NCBI RefSeq assembly: GCF_901875635.1
Contig: NZ_CABFMN010000161.1
Location: 54,701-118,700, forward strand
Reading direction: 5' to 3'
DNA: 64,000 nucleotides
From: Xylophilus ampelinus
GTDB taxonomy: Bacteria; Pseudomonadota; Gammaproteobacteria; Burkholderiales; Burkholderiaceae_C
Shown: positions 1 to 15,796 of the stretch, one piece after another
Layout: every line of letters starts with the position of its first letter
How positions within the stretch are numbered: position 1 is the first letter of the stretch
Notes under the pieces: generated by a model
What the model saw: the letters and a program-made list of their open reading frames with translations, nothing else
Told to the model about the DNA's origin: nothing
Database searches by the model: none
Position numbers and translations under genes: made by a program

Positions 1-1
1 C

Positions 2-307
2 GTGCTGGTCGTCACCTCGGGCGACCGGCGGGTGGACGAGAAGAAGGTCGACGCGCTGGTCGGCAAGACCGGCCGTGCCGACGCCGACTTCGTCAAGGCC
101 CGTACCGGCTTCTCGATCGGCGGCGTGTCGCCGGTGGCGCATGCGACGCCGCCGGTGGTGCTGATCGACCGCGAGTTGTTCCGCTTCGACGAGATCTGGG
201 CCGCGGCCGGCCACCCGCACGCGGTGTTCAAGCTGCGCCCCGCCGACCTGGAGGCGCTCACGGGTGGCGCGCCCGTCGCCGACGTGGTGCAGCCGCCGGC
301 GGCTTGA
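2..307 (+). CDS. YbaK/EbsC-family aminoacyl-tRNA deacylase, C-terminal part (cut by window start)
   Basis: The 101 visible residues carry the conserved C-terminal half of the YbaK/ProX editing domain: a Lys-rich stretch (DEKKV), then GFSIGGVSP followed by a PVVLIDREL strand. These proteins hydrolyse mischarged aminoacyl-tRNAs such as Cys-tRNA(Pro), or act as stand-alone editing-domain homologues. The reading frame is open at base 2, so the N-terminus lies outside the window and the true start cannot be seen. The stop falls directly before a repeat element that begins the next gene. Family assignment is firm; the exact tRNA substrate is not determinable. Confidence 0.8.
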   Translation: MLVVTSGDRRVDEKKVDALVGKTGRADADFVKARTGFSIGGVSPVAHATPPVVLIDRELFRFDEIWAAAGHPHAVFKLRPADLEALTGGAPVADVVQPPAA

Positions 308-308
308 T

Positions 309-371
309 GCTATGAATTCGATAGCTGCTCGCGCAGAGCTGGTGCGCGCTGCGGTCGAAAAAGGCCTCGAA
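309..371 (+). repeat. Comamonadaceae-type intergenic repeat, copy 1 (degenerate)
   Basis: Begins with the small palindrome GCTATGAATTCGATAGC and continues GCTGCTCGCGC, as in the other copies. The 3' half is more diverged but keeps a GCGCTGC...GGCCTCGAA tail. It lies between the YbaK stop and the DUF1289 reading frame and supplies that gene's ATG. Confidence 0.6.
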
Positions 372-551
372 CCCGTGCCTTCGCCCTGCACATCGGTGTG
401 CCGCATGGACGCGTCCACCGGCTGGTGCCTGGGCTGCTGGCGCACGCTGGACGAGATCGCGCACTGGAGCACCATGGACGACCCGCAGCGCCTCGCGGTG
501 TGGGCGCGACTCGAGCAACGCATCCACGACACGGAGACACACGCCCCATGA
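312..551 (+). CDS. DUF1289 family small Cys-rich protein
   Basis: A 79-aa protein with the DUF1289 signature: PCTSVCRMD, then WCLGCWRTLDEI and a tryptophan a few residues on. The four cysteines suggest a small metal-binding fold; function in the family is unknown. I chose the ATG at 312 rather than the upstream in-frame ATG at 264, which lies inside the previous gene. The chosen ATG and about the first 20 residues are encoded by a copy of the intergenic repeat (GCTAT...GATAGCTGCTCGCGC), so the N-terminus may be a recent addition. Its stop overlaps the next start (ATGA), implying coupled translation. Confidence 0.75.
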   Translation: MNSIAARAELVRAAVEKGLEPVPSPCTSVCRMDASTGWCLGCWRTLDEIAHWSTMDDPQRLAVWARLEQRIHDTETHAP

Positions 552-1189
552 AGCACATCGACTTCTACCTGGATTTCATCTCGCCCTATGCGTACCTCGC
601 CTTCGAGCACATGCCGCAGGCGCTGGAGGGGCTGAGCTACAGCGTGGCCTACAAGCCGATTCTCCTGGGCGCGCTGCTGAAGCACCACGGCCAGCTCGGC
701 CCGGCCGAGATCCCGGCCAAGCGCACCTGGACCTACCAGCACGTGCTGTGGCTGGGCCATGCGCACGGCATCCCGATCGAGATGCCGGCCACCCACCCCT
801 ACAACCCGCTGCCGCACCTGCGCCTGGCCCTGGCCACCACAGAGGATGGCGAGATCAACCGCTACGTGGCCGAAACCATCCTGCACGAGGTCTGGCGCGG
901 CGGTACAGAGGCGGGCGACCCGGTGCGCTTCGAGGCGCTGGCGCAGTGCCTGCCGCTGGTGCGCGAGCTGAGCGGCGACGCGGTCAAGGCCCAGCTGCGC
1001 GCCGGCACCGACGCGGCCGTAACGGCCGGCGTCTTCGGCACGCCGAGCTACGTCGTCGACGGCCGCCTGTTCTGGGGCTTCGACGGGCTGGCGATGCTGC
1101 GGGCGTACCTGGCGGGCGACACGTGGTTCGACAGCCCCGCGTACCTGCAGGCCGACCAGCGGCCGGGGATGACGCGCCCGCGCCCCTGA
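548..1189 (+). CDS. 2-hydroxychromene-2-carboxylate isomerase family (DsbA-like)
   Basis: A 213-aa thioredoxin-fold protein of the DsbA/GST-kappa type. The N-terminal DFISPYAYLAF holds the serine that replaces the DsbA cysteine in this family, and the C-terminal GVFGTPSYVVDGRLFWG is the typical cis-Pro loop and final strand. Characterised members isomerise 2-hydroxychromene-2-carboxylate in naphthalene degradation using glutathione. No aromatic catabolic genes lie nearby, so here it may have a general GSH-dependent role. The start ATG overlaps the DUF1289 stop by 4 bases (ATGA). A longer in-frame extension to 398 would lie over DUF1289 and is not favoured. Confidence 0.85.
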   Translation: MKHIDFYLDFISPYAYLAFEHMPQALEGLSYSVAYKPILLGALLKHHGQLGPAEIPAKRTWTYQHVLWLGHAHGIPIEMPATHPYNPLPHLRLALATTEDGEINRYVAETILHEVWRGGTEAGDPVRFEALAQCLPLVRELSGDAVKAQLRAGTDAAVTAGVFGTPSYVVDGRLFWGFDGLAMLRAYLAGDTWFDSPAYLQADQRPGMTRPRP

Positions 1190-1443
1190 GCGCGCCGCGC
1201 CGGCGCGGCGTGCTGCGGCTTTCCTGACAGATCCGCCTCGCCCGGGCGCGCCTGCGCGCCGCGCTCTACGGGTCATCCCTGAGCCTGCATCGGGAGGTTT
1301 CTGCATCCTGAAAACGGGCGATGGGGTTAGCCCCTAAATCGACAGCGAGCCGTCAGTTTGGCGAAAGCCTGTGGTCAGTCGCTCCTCCAAGAATCCCGCA
1401 CGGCCCGAAAAGGGCCGGCCAATCAATTCACGAGGAGACAGCA
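1190..1443 (+). promoter_or_regulatory. Leader region of the MHS transporter
   Basis: 254 non-coding bases. The first 80 are very GC-rich with short inverted repeats. Near the gene a small stem, CGGCCC-GAAAA-GGGCCG (1401-1417), precedes an AGGAGA ribosome binding site at about 1434. I see no convincing -35/-10 pair and no known riboswitch. Confidence 0.35.
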
Positions 1444-3138
<1,695 letters not shown>

Positions 3139-3397
3139 TAGCAACCCCCAAGCCGCCTCGCGGCTCCCCCTTCTGCTTCGCGAAGGGGGCTGAGCCCGTA
3201 CTCGAAAGGTCCGGTGGACCTTTCGAGACTGGCGAAGGGCGAGGCCACTGGCCTCGCGCGGGCTGCAAGACCTCCCCAGAGGCCTGGCAACGCCAGTTCC
3301 TCGGGTGCCCTGAGCGCTTCGCTGCGCTCGCCAAGCCGGGCCAGGCCCGGCTTGATGTTTTCAGGCTACCGTTTCCCTCACGCAAAGGATTGCTCCC
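3139..3397. other. Hairpin-rich intergenic region
   Basis: 259 non-coding bases made almost entirely of inverted repeats: AGCCGCCTCGCGGCT, then CCCCTTC...GAAGGGG, then a perfect 12-bp stem CTCGAAAGGTCC with a 3-base loop at 3201-3227, then further GC-rich stems. The first could terminate the transporter transcript, but no clear T-tract follows. Similar 'CCGCCTCGCGGCTCCCCCTTC' strings are, from memory, common between genes in this family of bacteria. Confidence 0.5.
3201..3227. repeat. Perfect inverted repeat, 12-bp arms, 3-base loop
   Basis: Arms CTCGAAAGGTCC and GGACCTTTCGAG flank GGT. No T-run follows on either strand, so a simple terminator is unlikely. It could be a protein-binding palindrome or part of a repeated intergenic element. 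Confidence 0.7.
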
Positions 3398-3547
3398 ATG
3401 TGGAAGATCGCCATCGGCTTCGCCGTGTTCGCCGCCATCGCGCTGTTCGTCATCCTCAAGGCCGGCGACAAGGTCGACATGAGCGGCGAGAAGCACGGCG
3501 GCGACGTGCACGCGCCAGCGGCGCCTGCGACCGGCACGGGCAAGTAG
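3398..3547 (+). CDS. Small single-pass membrane protein (49 aa)
   Basis: A 49-residue reading frame with the organisation expected of a small inner-membrane protein. MWKIAIGFAVFAAIALFVIL forms one hydrophobic helix, followed by a Lys/Asp/Glu/His-containing tail ending in Ala-Pro-Thr-Gly residues. GC use at third positions matches neighbouring genes. A weak AAAGGA lies about 10 bases upstream of the ATG. It stands alone between the MHS transporter and the convergent binding-protein gene. No function is known to me; it would be missed by a 60-residue cutoff. Confidence 0.65.
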   Translation: MWKIAIGFAVFAAIALFVILKAGDKVDMSGEKHGGDVHAPAAPATGTGK

Positions 3548-3575
3548 TCAGTGGGGCCAGGCCGGCCGCGGCGCG

Positions 3576-4691
3576 TCAGCGCTTGAAGCGGCCTTCGCTG
3601 ATGATCGACAGGTCTGCGAAGTCGATGCCCGAGTGGTCCTGCGGCGAGTAGCTCACCTCCAGGCCGCCGACGTCGTAGCCCTTCAGCCCGTCCAGCGCGG
3701 CCAGCACCTTGGCCCGCGTGGGCTTCGGCCCCGCGCGGCGCAGCGCCTCCACCAGCACCTTGGCCGACGCGAAGCCCTCGAGCGCGGCGGGCGAGAGCTC
3801 CGCCTGGCCCTTGGCCTTGGCGAGCGTGGTGGCCTCCTTCACCATCGGCTGGCCCATGGCGCGTTCGCTGGGGAAGACCTGCGTCACGATCACGCCGCGG
3901 CTGGCGTCGCCCAGCTGCTTGATGAAGCCGGAAGATGCGTTGTTCGACAGCGTGACCACCTGCGCCGCCGAACCGGCCGCACGCAGCGCCTTCACGCCCT
4001 CGACCACGGCGGTGCCGGAGCCGATCCACAGCACGGCCTGCGCGTTGGACTGGGCGATCTTCGGCACGATGGCGGCGTAGTCGGGCTTCTCGCGGTCGGC
4101 CTGGATGGTCGCGGCCGGCTGGCCCTTGACCGCCTTGAAGCCGTTCATCGCCCCTTCGAGCGCGTCCTGCCCGAAGGAGTCGGTCACGTAGACCACGGCG
4201 ATGCGGCTCATGCCCACGGTGCTCAGGTGCTGCACGGCCTTCTCGGCCTCGCGCTGGTAGGTGGCGCGCACGTTGAACACGTGCCGCTGCACCGGCTTGT
4301 GCAGCGCCATCGCGCCGGTCGACGGCCCGATCAGCGCCACCCCGTGCTTGTCCAGCAGCGGGACGATGGATTGCGAGTGCGGCGTCCCGCGCGTCATGAA
4401 CAGGGCCACGACCTTGCGGTCCTCGATGAGCACGCGGCCGTTCTCCGCCGCGCGCTTGACGTCGAAGCCGTCGTCCAGCCGCACCATCTCGATCGGCTCG
4501 CCGTGGATGCCGCCCTGTGCATTGGCCGCGTCGATGACCAGCTGCGCGCCGGCGATGGTCTCGTTCACGCTGGCCGCAACGGGGCCGCTCATGCCGGCGG
4601 TCTGTCCGATCAGCACCTGGGCCTGCACGTCGGTCTGGCTGGTCAGGGCGAGGGCAAGGGCGATGGCCGCGAGGCGAAAGGGTCGGCGCAT
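3576..4691 (-). CDS. Branched-chain amino acid-type ABC transporter substrate-binding protein (LivK-like)
   Basis: A 371-aa periplasmic binding protein of the Leu/Ile/Val-receptor type (Peripla_BP_6). A signal peptide (MRRPFRLAAIALALALTSQ) is followed by VLIGQTAGMSGPVAASVNE, GGIHGEPIEMVRLDDGFD and a mid-protein VVYVTDSFGQDALEG, all typical positions of this fold. No permease or ATPase genes are adjacent, so it is an orphan receptor. It could feed a transporter encoded elsewhere or act in signalling. The start codon lies directly before a short leader with a palindromic operator candidate. Confidence 0.88.
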   Translation of the reverse strand: MRRPFRLAAIALALALTSQTDVQAQVLIGQTAGMSGPVAASVNETIAGAQLVIDAANAQGGIHGEPIEMVRLDDGFDVKRAAENGRVLIEDRKVVALFMTRGTPHSQSIVPLLDKHGVALIGPSTGAMALHKPVQRHVFNVRATYQREAEKAVQHLSTVGMSRIAVVYVTDSFGQDALEGAMNGFKAVKGQPAATIQADREKPDYAAIVPKIAQSNAQAVLWIGSGTAVVEGVKALRAAGSAAQVVTLSNNASSGFIKQLGDASRGVIVTQVFPSERAMGQPMVKEATTLAKAKGQAELSPAALEGFASAKVLVEALRRAGPKPTRAKVLAALDGLKGYDVGGLEVSYSPQDHSGIDFADLSIISEGRFKR

Positions 4692-4733
4692 GGTCGATGT
4701 CTCCAGGTGGGGCCGCCTCTGTCGGTGGAGTTG

Positions 4734-4770
4734 GTAACAAAGAACGCATATTTGTTACTTAAAGTGTCAA
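4734..4770 (-). promoter_or_regulatory. Promoter/operator candidate of the LivK-like gene
   Basis: Reading the minus strand, a consensus -35 TTGACA lies at 4770-4765. A perfect palindrome follows, GTAACAAA-N9-TTTGTTAC (4734-4758), covering where the -10 should be. A repressor bound there would block polymerase. The -10 itself is not clear (TATGCG with a short spacer). No regulator gene is adjacent. Confidence 0.5.
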
Positions 4771-4888
4771 TTGCGCGATCCGGACAAACCCCTGCGTGGC
4801 GGCGGCGCATCGGCATGCGGGCCGACAGGCGGCCGGATGCTCCTGGAGAATGCTTGCCCCCACCCCTTTCGGCACCCACAAGGCACGC

Positions 4889-10609
<5,721 letters not shown>

Positions 10610-10623
10610 CGCCGCCTTTTCAA

Positions 10624-10692
10624 GATCGTCACGATCGTGACGAGTTTGGCGCCAGCGCCCGCGGGACGGGCGCTGGCGGCCGATTGCACTTT
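10624..10692 (+). repeat. 69-bp repeat family B, copy 1
   Basis: Starts GATCGTCACG, has an internal stem CCAGCGCCCG...CGGGCGCTGG and ends GCCGATTGCACTTT. It matches the copy at 59267-59335 in 58 of 69 positions with no gap. It lies 14 bases after the uvrA stop, where its stem might act as a 3'-end structure. Confidence 0.8.
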
Positions 10693-10764
10693 CTTCTTTC
10701 GGGCGTCTGGATCGTCGGCACATCACACGCATGGCGCGCCCGCGCACACGCGAGAATGCCGCCG

Positions 10765-11046
10765 ATGACCGACACGTCCCCGCCCGCACCGCCGCCCGCG
10801 CAGCCCCGCAATCCGCTGCACGGGCTGACGCTGGAGGCCATCGTCACGGCGCTGGTGGCGCGCTACGGCTGGGCCGACCTGGGCGCGCGCATTCCGATCC
10901 GCTGCTTCACCGCCGACCCGAGCATCGCCTCGAGCCTCAGGTTCCTGCGCAAGACGCCGTGGGCGCGCGAGAAGGTCGAGAGCCTGTACCTGTTCATGCT
11001 GCGCGATGAACGACGTGCGCGGGCGGCGCGCAACGATCCGGCCTGA
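10765..11046 (+). CDS. VF530 family (DUF2132) DNA-binding-fold protein
   Basis: A 93-aa protein with the VF530 core: [21 protein letters not shown], then [31 protein letters not shown]. The Vibrio fischeri VF530 structure is a small helical fold thought to bind DNA; the biological role is unknown. An alternative ATG lies at 10756. I prefer 10765 because GAGA sits about 9 bases upstream, but both fit. The Pro/Ala-rich N-terminal 15 residues are probably disordered. Confidence 0.8.
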   Translation: MTDTSPPAPPPAQPRNPLHGLTLEAIVTALVARYGWADLGARIPIRCFTADPSIASSLRFLRKTPWAREKVESLYLFMLRDERRARAARNDPA

Positions 11047-11068
11047 GCGCGCTTCGAGGGACAACTGC

Positions 11069-12121
<1,053 letters not shown>

Positions 12122-12156
12122 CGCCGCACGCCCGACGTGGGCACACGGGCTTGGGT

Positions 12157-12213
12157 TTCAAGCCAAATCGGCCTGCAGCGCCCGTCCGGCGGGCGCGGGC
12201 AGCTATCGAAATG
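12157..12213 (-). repeat. Comamonadaceae-type intergenic repeat, copy 2
   Basis: On the minus strand it reads TTTCGATAGCTGCCCGCGCC, then CGGACGGGCGCTGCAGG, then CCGATTTGGCTTGAA. It is the best-preserved copy and lies in the gap between the deacetylase and the Bug protein. Confidence 0.85.
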
Positions 12214-12324
12214 AGAGCATCGCCAAGGCGACACGGGCCGGGACTTCACCGATTGCCGCATCGCAGCGTGGCCGGCCCAATGGCGCCTTCGTTCCAACTC
12301 CACACACCGGGAGACCCCACCCCC

Positions 12325-13299
12325 ATGTTCCGTCGTTCCCTGCTGGGCGCCGCCGCGATGGCCGCCGTCTGCCTGGCCGCACCCCACGCCCACGCCCAGG
12401 CCTGGAAGACCTTTCCCGAAAAGCCGATCAAGCTGGTGATCGCCTTCCCGGCGGGCGGGCCCACCGACATCACGATGCGCTCGCTGGCCGACAACGCCGC
12501 GCGCGTGCTGGGCCACCCGGTCATCATCGAGAACAAGCCCGGCGCGGGCGGCACGCTGCCGGCGCAGCAGTTGCAGACGGCGCCGGCCGACGGCTACACC
12601 ATCGCGCAGATCCCGCTGGGCGTGTTCCGCCTGGGCTACACCACCAAGATCAACTGGGACCCGGTCAAGGACATCAGCTACGTCATCAACGTGACGGGCT
12701 ACGCCTTCGGCATCGTGGTGCCGACCGACAGCCCGCTCAAGACCTGGGCCGACTTCGTGGCCTACGCCAAGGCCAACCCGGGCAAGCTCACCTACGGCTC
12801 CACCGGCACGCTGACCAGCCCGCACCTGACGACCGAGATCGTGGCGCAGCAGGCCGGCATCGAGCTGCAGCACATCCCCTACAAGGGCAGTGCCGACCTG
12901 ATGCAGTCGGTGCTCGCGGGCCACGTCATGGCCGCGGCCGATTCCACCGGCTTCGCGCCGCAGGTCGAGGCCGGCAAGCTGCGCGTGCTCAACACCTGGG
13001 GCGACAAGCGCCTGGCCAAGTTCCCCGACGCACCCACGCTCAAGGAACTGGGCTACGACATCGTGCAGAACTCGCCCTTCGGCATCGGCGCACCCAAGGG
13101 CACGCCGCCCGAGGTGGTCAAGCGCCTGCACGACGCCTTCAAGAAGGCGATGGAAGATCCCAGCTACGTCGCCACGCTGGCCAAGTACGACATGCAGCCC
13201 ATCTACATGAACAGCGCCGATTACGCGAAGTTCGCGCAGAACACCGTGCAGCGCGAAAAGGCCGTCATCGACAAGCTGGGGCTGGCCAAGCCGCAGTGA
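12325..13299 (+). CDS. Bug-family (TctC-like) tripartite tricarboxylate transporter binding protein
   Basis: A 324-aa periplasmic receptor. The signal peptide ends near AHAQA. Conserved Bug motifs follow: IKLVIAFPAGGPTDI, VIIENKPGAGG, IPYKGSADLMQSVLAG and AAPKG-type GIGAPKGTPPEV near the C-terminus. Bug proteins are greatly expanded in Burkholderiales and bind small carboxylates for TctAB permeases, often without adjacent permease genes, as here. The ligand cannot be read from the sequence; most Bug ligands lack positive charge. Confidence 0.92.
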   Translation: MFRRSLLGAAAMAAVCLAAPHAHAQAWKTFPEKPIKLVIAFPAGGPTDITMRSLADNAARVLGHPVIIENKPGAGGTLPAQQLQTAPADGYTIAQIPLGVFRLGYTTKINWDPVKDISYVINVTGYAFGIVVPTDSPLKTWADFVAYAKANPGKLTYGSTGTLTSPHLTTEIVAQQAGIELQHIPYKGSADLMQSVLAGHVMAAADSTGFAPQVEAGKLRVLNTWGDKRLAKFPDAPTLKELGYDIVQNSPFGIGAPKGTPPEVVKRLHDAFKKAMEDPSYVATLAKYDMQPIYMNSADYAKFAQNTVQREKAVIDKLGLAKPQ

Positions 13300-13320
13300 G
13301 GCGCCGTGACCTGACGCCCC

Positions 13321-13350
13321 AATGAAAACGCCGGCCTTGCAGGCCGGCGT
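13321..13350 (-). terminator. Terminator of the aldehyde dehydrogenase gene
   Basis: A perfect 10-bp stem ACGCCGGCCT-TGC-AGGCCGGCGT (13328-13350) is followed on the minus strand by TTTTCATT. It separates two convergent genes and may also stop the plus-strand Bug transcript less efficiently. Confidence 0.75.
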
Positions 13351-13381
13351 CTTGCATGGGACGTGTGTGCCGCGTAGCCGG

Positions 13382-14818
13382 TCAGACCCCGACCACCGCC
13401 ACCGACTTGGTGTTGAGGTACGCCTCCATTGCCTCGGGGCCACCCTCGGTGCCGTAGCCCGAGTCCTTGATGCCGCCGAACGGCAGCTCGGCCGAGGGCA
13501 GGGCGGGCTGGTTGATCCAGACCATGCCGGCCTCGACCTTGTTGGCCAGCAGCTGCACGTTCTTGAACGAGCGGGTGTACGCGTACGAGGCCAGGCCGAA
13601 GGGCAGGCGGTTGGCCTCGGCGATGGCGTCCTCCAGGCGGTCGAAGCCGCGGATGCCGGCGATCGGGCCGAAGGGCTCGTTGTTGAACAGGTCCGACTCC
13701 AGCGGCAGGTTGCTGATGATGGTGGGTGCGAAGAAGTTGCCCGTGTCGCCCACGCGCTCGCCACCGGTCAGCACTTCGGCGCCGCGCTTGCGGGCGTCGT
13801 CCACCACGCCGGCCATGGCCGTCACGCGGCGCGCATTGGCCAGCGGGCCCAGCGTGGTCCCTTCGGCCAGGCCGTCGCCCAGCTTCAGCTTCTGCGTGTA
13901 GGCGACGAAGGCCTTGGTGAATTCCTCCTGGATGCTCGAATGCACCAGGAAGCGCGTCGGCGAGATGCACACCTGGCCCGCGTTGCGGAACTTGGCGGCA
14001 CCGGCCGCCTTCACGGCCAGCGACACGTCGGCGTCCTCGGCCACGATGACCGGGGCGTGGCCGCCCAGTTCCATGGTCACGCGCTTCATGTGCTGGCCGG
14101 CCAGGGCGGCCAGCTGCTTGCCCACGGCGGTGGAGCCGGTGAAGGTCACCTTGCGGATGATCGGGTGCGGGATCAGGTAGTTGGAGATCTCGGCCGGGTT
14201 GCCGAAGACCAGGCCCACCACGCCGGCCGGGATGCCGGCATCGACGAAGCACTTGAGCAGGGCGGCGGGCGAGGCGGGCGTTTCTTCCGGCGCCTTGCAC
14301 AGGAAGGAGCAGCCCGTGGCCAGCGCTGCGCCGATCTTGCGCACGATCTGGTTGATCGGGAAGTTCCAGGGCGTGAAGGCCGCCACCGGGCCCACGGGTT
14401 CCTTGAGCACCATCTGCGTCGCGGCCAGGTTGCGGCCCGGGACGATGCGGCCGTACACGCGGCGGCCTTCGTCGGCGAACCACTCGATGATCTCGGCACC
14501 GGCGTTCACTTCCACCTTGGCTTCGCCCAGCGGCTTGCCCTGTTCCTGCGTGAGCAGGCGGGCGATCTCGTCGGCGCGCTCGCGCAGGAGGCCGGCGGCA
14601 CGGCGCATGACGGCCGCGCGCTCGTACACCGTGGTGTCGCGCCACACCTCGAAGCCCTTCTGCGCCGCGGCCAGCGCGCGGTCCAGGTCGGCGATGGCCG
14701 CATGGGCCACGGTGCCGATCGTCTTGCCCGTGGCGGGATTGAGCACGTCGAGGGTCTTGCCGCCCTGGGCGTCGACCCATTCGTTGGCGATCAGCAGTTG
14801 CGTGTTGGGGTAGGTCAT
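13382..14818 (-). CDS. gabD: NAD(P)-dependent succinate-semialdehyde dehydrogenase-type aldehyde dehydrogenase
   Basis: A 478-aa aldehyde dehydrogenase. [18 protein letters not shown] binds the cofactor, [11 protein letters not shown] is the Rossmann-loop motif, [11 protein letters not shown] holds the general-base glutamate, and [11 protein letters not shown] holds the catalytic cysteine. The pattern is closest to the class-II succinate/glutarate-semialdehyde dehydrogenases (GabD/DavD), which oxidise the semialdehyde to the dicarboxylate. 2-oxoglutarate semialdehyde dehydrogenase cannot be excluded. It is transcribed away from a TetR gene, the usual arrangement for local repression. The start [17 protein letters not shown] matches family N-termini. 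Confidence 0.85.
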   Translation of the reverse strand: MTYPNTQLLIANEWVDAQGGKTLDVLNPATGKTIGTVAHAAIADLDRALAAAQKGFEVWRDTTVYERAAVMRRAAGLLRERADEIARLLTQEQGKPLGEAKVEVNAGAEIIEWFADEGRRVYGRIVPGRNLAATQMVLKEPVGPVAAFTPWNFPINQIVRKIGAALATGCSFLCKAPEETPASPAALLKCFVDAGIPAGVVGLVFGNPAEISNYLIPHPIIRKVTFTGSTAVGKQLAALAGQHMKRVTMELGGHAPVIVAEDADVSLAVKAAGAAKFRNAGQVCISPTRFLVHSSIQEEFTKAFVAYTQKLKLGDGLAEGTTLGPLANARRVTAMAGVVDDARKRGAEVLTGGERVGDTGNFFAPTIISNLPLESDLFNNEPFGPIAGIRGFDRLEDAIAEANRLPFGLASYAYTRSFKNVQLLANKVEAGMVWINQPALPSAELPFGGIKDSGYGTEGGPEAMEAYLNTKSVAVVGV

Positions 14819-15001
14819 GAAGCGTCGTTCCTTGTGTCCGTGGATGTCGGGGAGAAGCGAAAGCGGGACTGCCCCGGGGGCGTGGGCCGCGCGGCGTGGG
14901 CCGGCGGGCAGAACAGCCGATCCTACTCTGACGCCGCCGCCCCCGCCTTGGACAGGGTGGACAAGGATAATCGCGCTCCCTGACCGTTTCGTCCTGCCCC
15001 C
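14819..15001. promoter_or_regulatory. Divergent promoter region between aldehyde dehydrogenase and TetR genes
   Basis: 182 bases that must hold both promoters. A GATAAT hexamer near 14965 could be the -10 box for the TetR gene; a matching -35 at proper distance is not evident. No long palindrome is visible. Confidence 0.35.
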
Positions 15002-15649
15002 ATGCCGTCCCGCCGCGCAGCCGCCCCTTCGCCCAACGACCCGGAGCAGGGCGCCGCACGTGCCGCGATCCTGGAGGCCGCCCGCGTGGAGTTCGCCGCC
15101 AAGGGCCTGGCCGGCGCGCGCGTGAACGAGATCGCGGCGCGCGCGGGCGTCAACAAGCAGCTGATCTACTACTACTACGGCAGCAAGGAAGACCTCTACC
15201 GCACTGCGCTCGAGGTCGTCTACAGCGAGATCAGGTCGCTCGAGCGCGACCTGCACCTGGGCGACATGGCGCCGGCCGAGGCCATGGCGGCGCTGATCGG
15301 CTTCTCCTTCGACTACCTGGCGCGGCACCCCGACTTCATCGGCCTGCTCAACCACGAGAACGCGCACGGCGCCGTGCACGTGCGCGACTCGCGCGCCATC
15401 CGCGAGACCAACTCGCCGCTGATCGAGCTGATCGCCCGCACGCTCAAGCGCGGCATCGCGGCCAAGCTCTTCCGCAAGGGCATCGACCCGGTCGAGCTCT
15501 ACGTGTCGGTGGCCGGCATGTCGTACTTCTTCTTCTCGAACCGGCTCACGCTCTCGTCCATCTTCGGTCGCGACCTGACCGAGGGCCGCGCGGTCGAGTC
15601 GTACCGGCGGCACGTGGTCGAGTTCGCCATGGCCGGCCTGCGGCCCTGA
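15002..15649 (+). CDS. TetR/AcrR family transcriptional regulator
   Basis: A 215-aa repressor. The N-terminal helix-turn-helix is recognisable in [26 protein letters not shown] (about residues 41-66), the TetR signature. The ligand-binding helices that follow are not specific enough to name the inducer. Its divergence from the aldehyde dehydrogenase makes that gene a likely target. It also lies 147 bp upstream of the next operon, whose promoter carries a TetR-size palindrome, so it could control both. Confidence 0.88.
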   Translation: MPSRRAAAPSPNDPEQGAARAAILEAARVEFAAKGLAGARVNEIAARAGVNKQLIYYYYGSKEDLYRTALEVVYSEIRSLERDLHLGDMAPAEAMAALIGFSFDYLARHPDFIGLLNHENAHGAVHVRDSRAIRETNSPLIELIARTLKRGIAAKLFRKGIDPVELYVSVAGMSYFFFSNRLTLSSIFGRDLTEGRAVESYRRHVVEFAMAGLRP

Positions 15650-15721
15650 GCGGGCGGCCGCTCCAGTCCTGAGTCTTTCGGCGGCTGCCTTGCAGCGGCA
15701 AAACCAGGGTTGGGGTCTTTT

Positions 15722-15762
15722 TCAACCAAACGGTTGACACGTGTGCGAGCGCCGCCTAAGCT
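15722..15762 (+). promoter_or_regulatory. Strong sigma-70-type promoter with overlapping palindromic operator
   Basis: -35 TTGACA (15734-15739), 17-base spacer, -10 TAAGCT (15757-15762). The palindrome TCAACC-AAAC-GGTTGA (15722-15737) overlaps the -35 box, an arrangement typical of repression. The next gene starts 35 bases downstream of the -10. The promoter heads the 15.8-23.1 kb operon; the nearest regulator gene is the TetR just upstream. Confidence 0.7.
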
Positions 15763-15796
15763 TGTTCCAACGCACACGATTTCTGGAGCAAGAGCC

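Noticed and set aside
1308..1443. Possible riboswitch in the MHS transporter leader
   Set aside because: Only small stems are visible and no conserved aptamer string is recognised.
1320..1443. Sigma-54 promoter before the MHS transporter (TGGCGAAAGCC)
   Set aside because: Lacks the GC dinucleotide at -12 with correct spacing.
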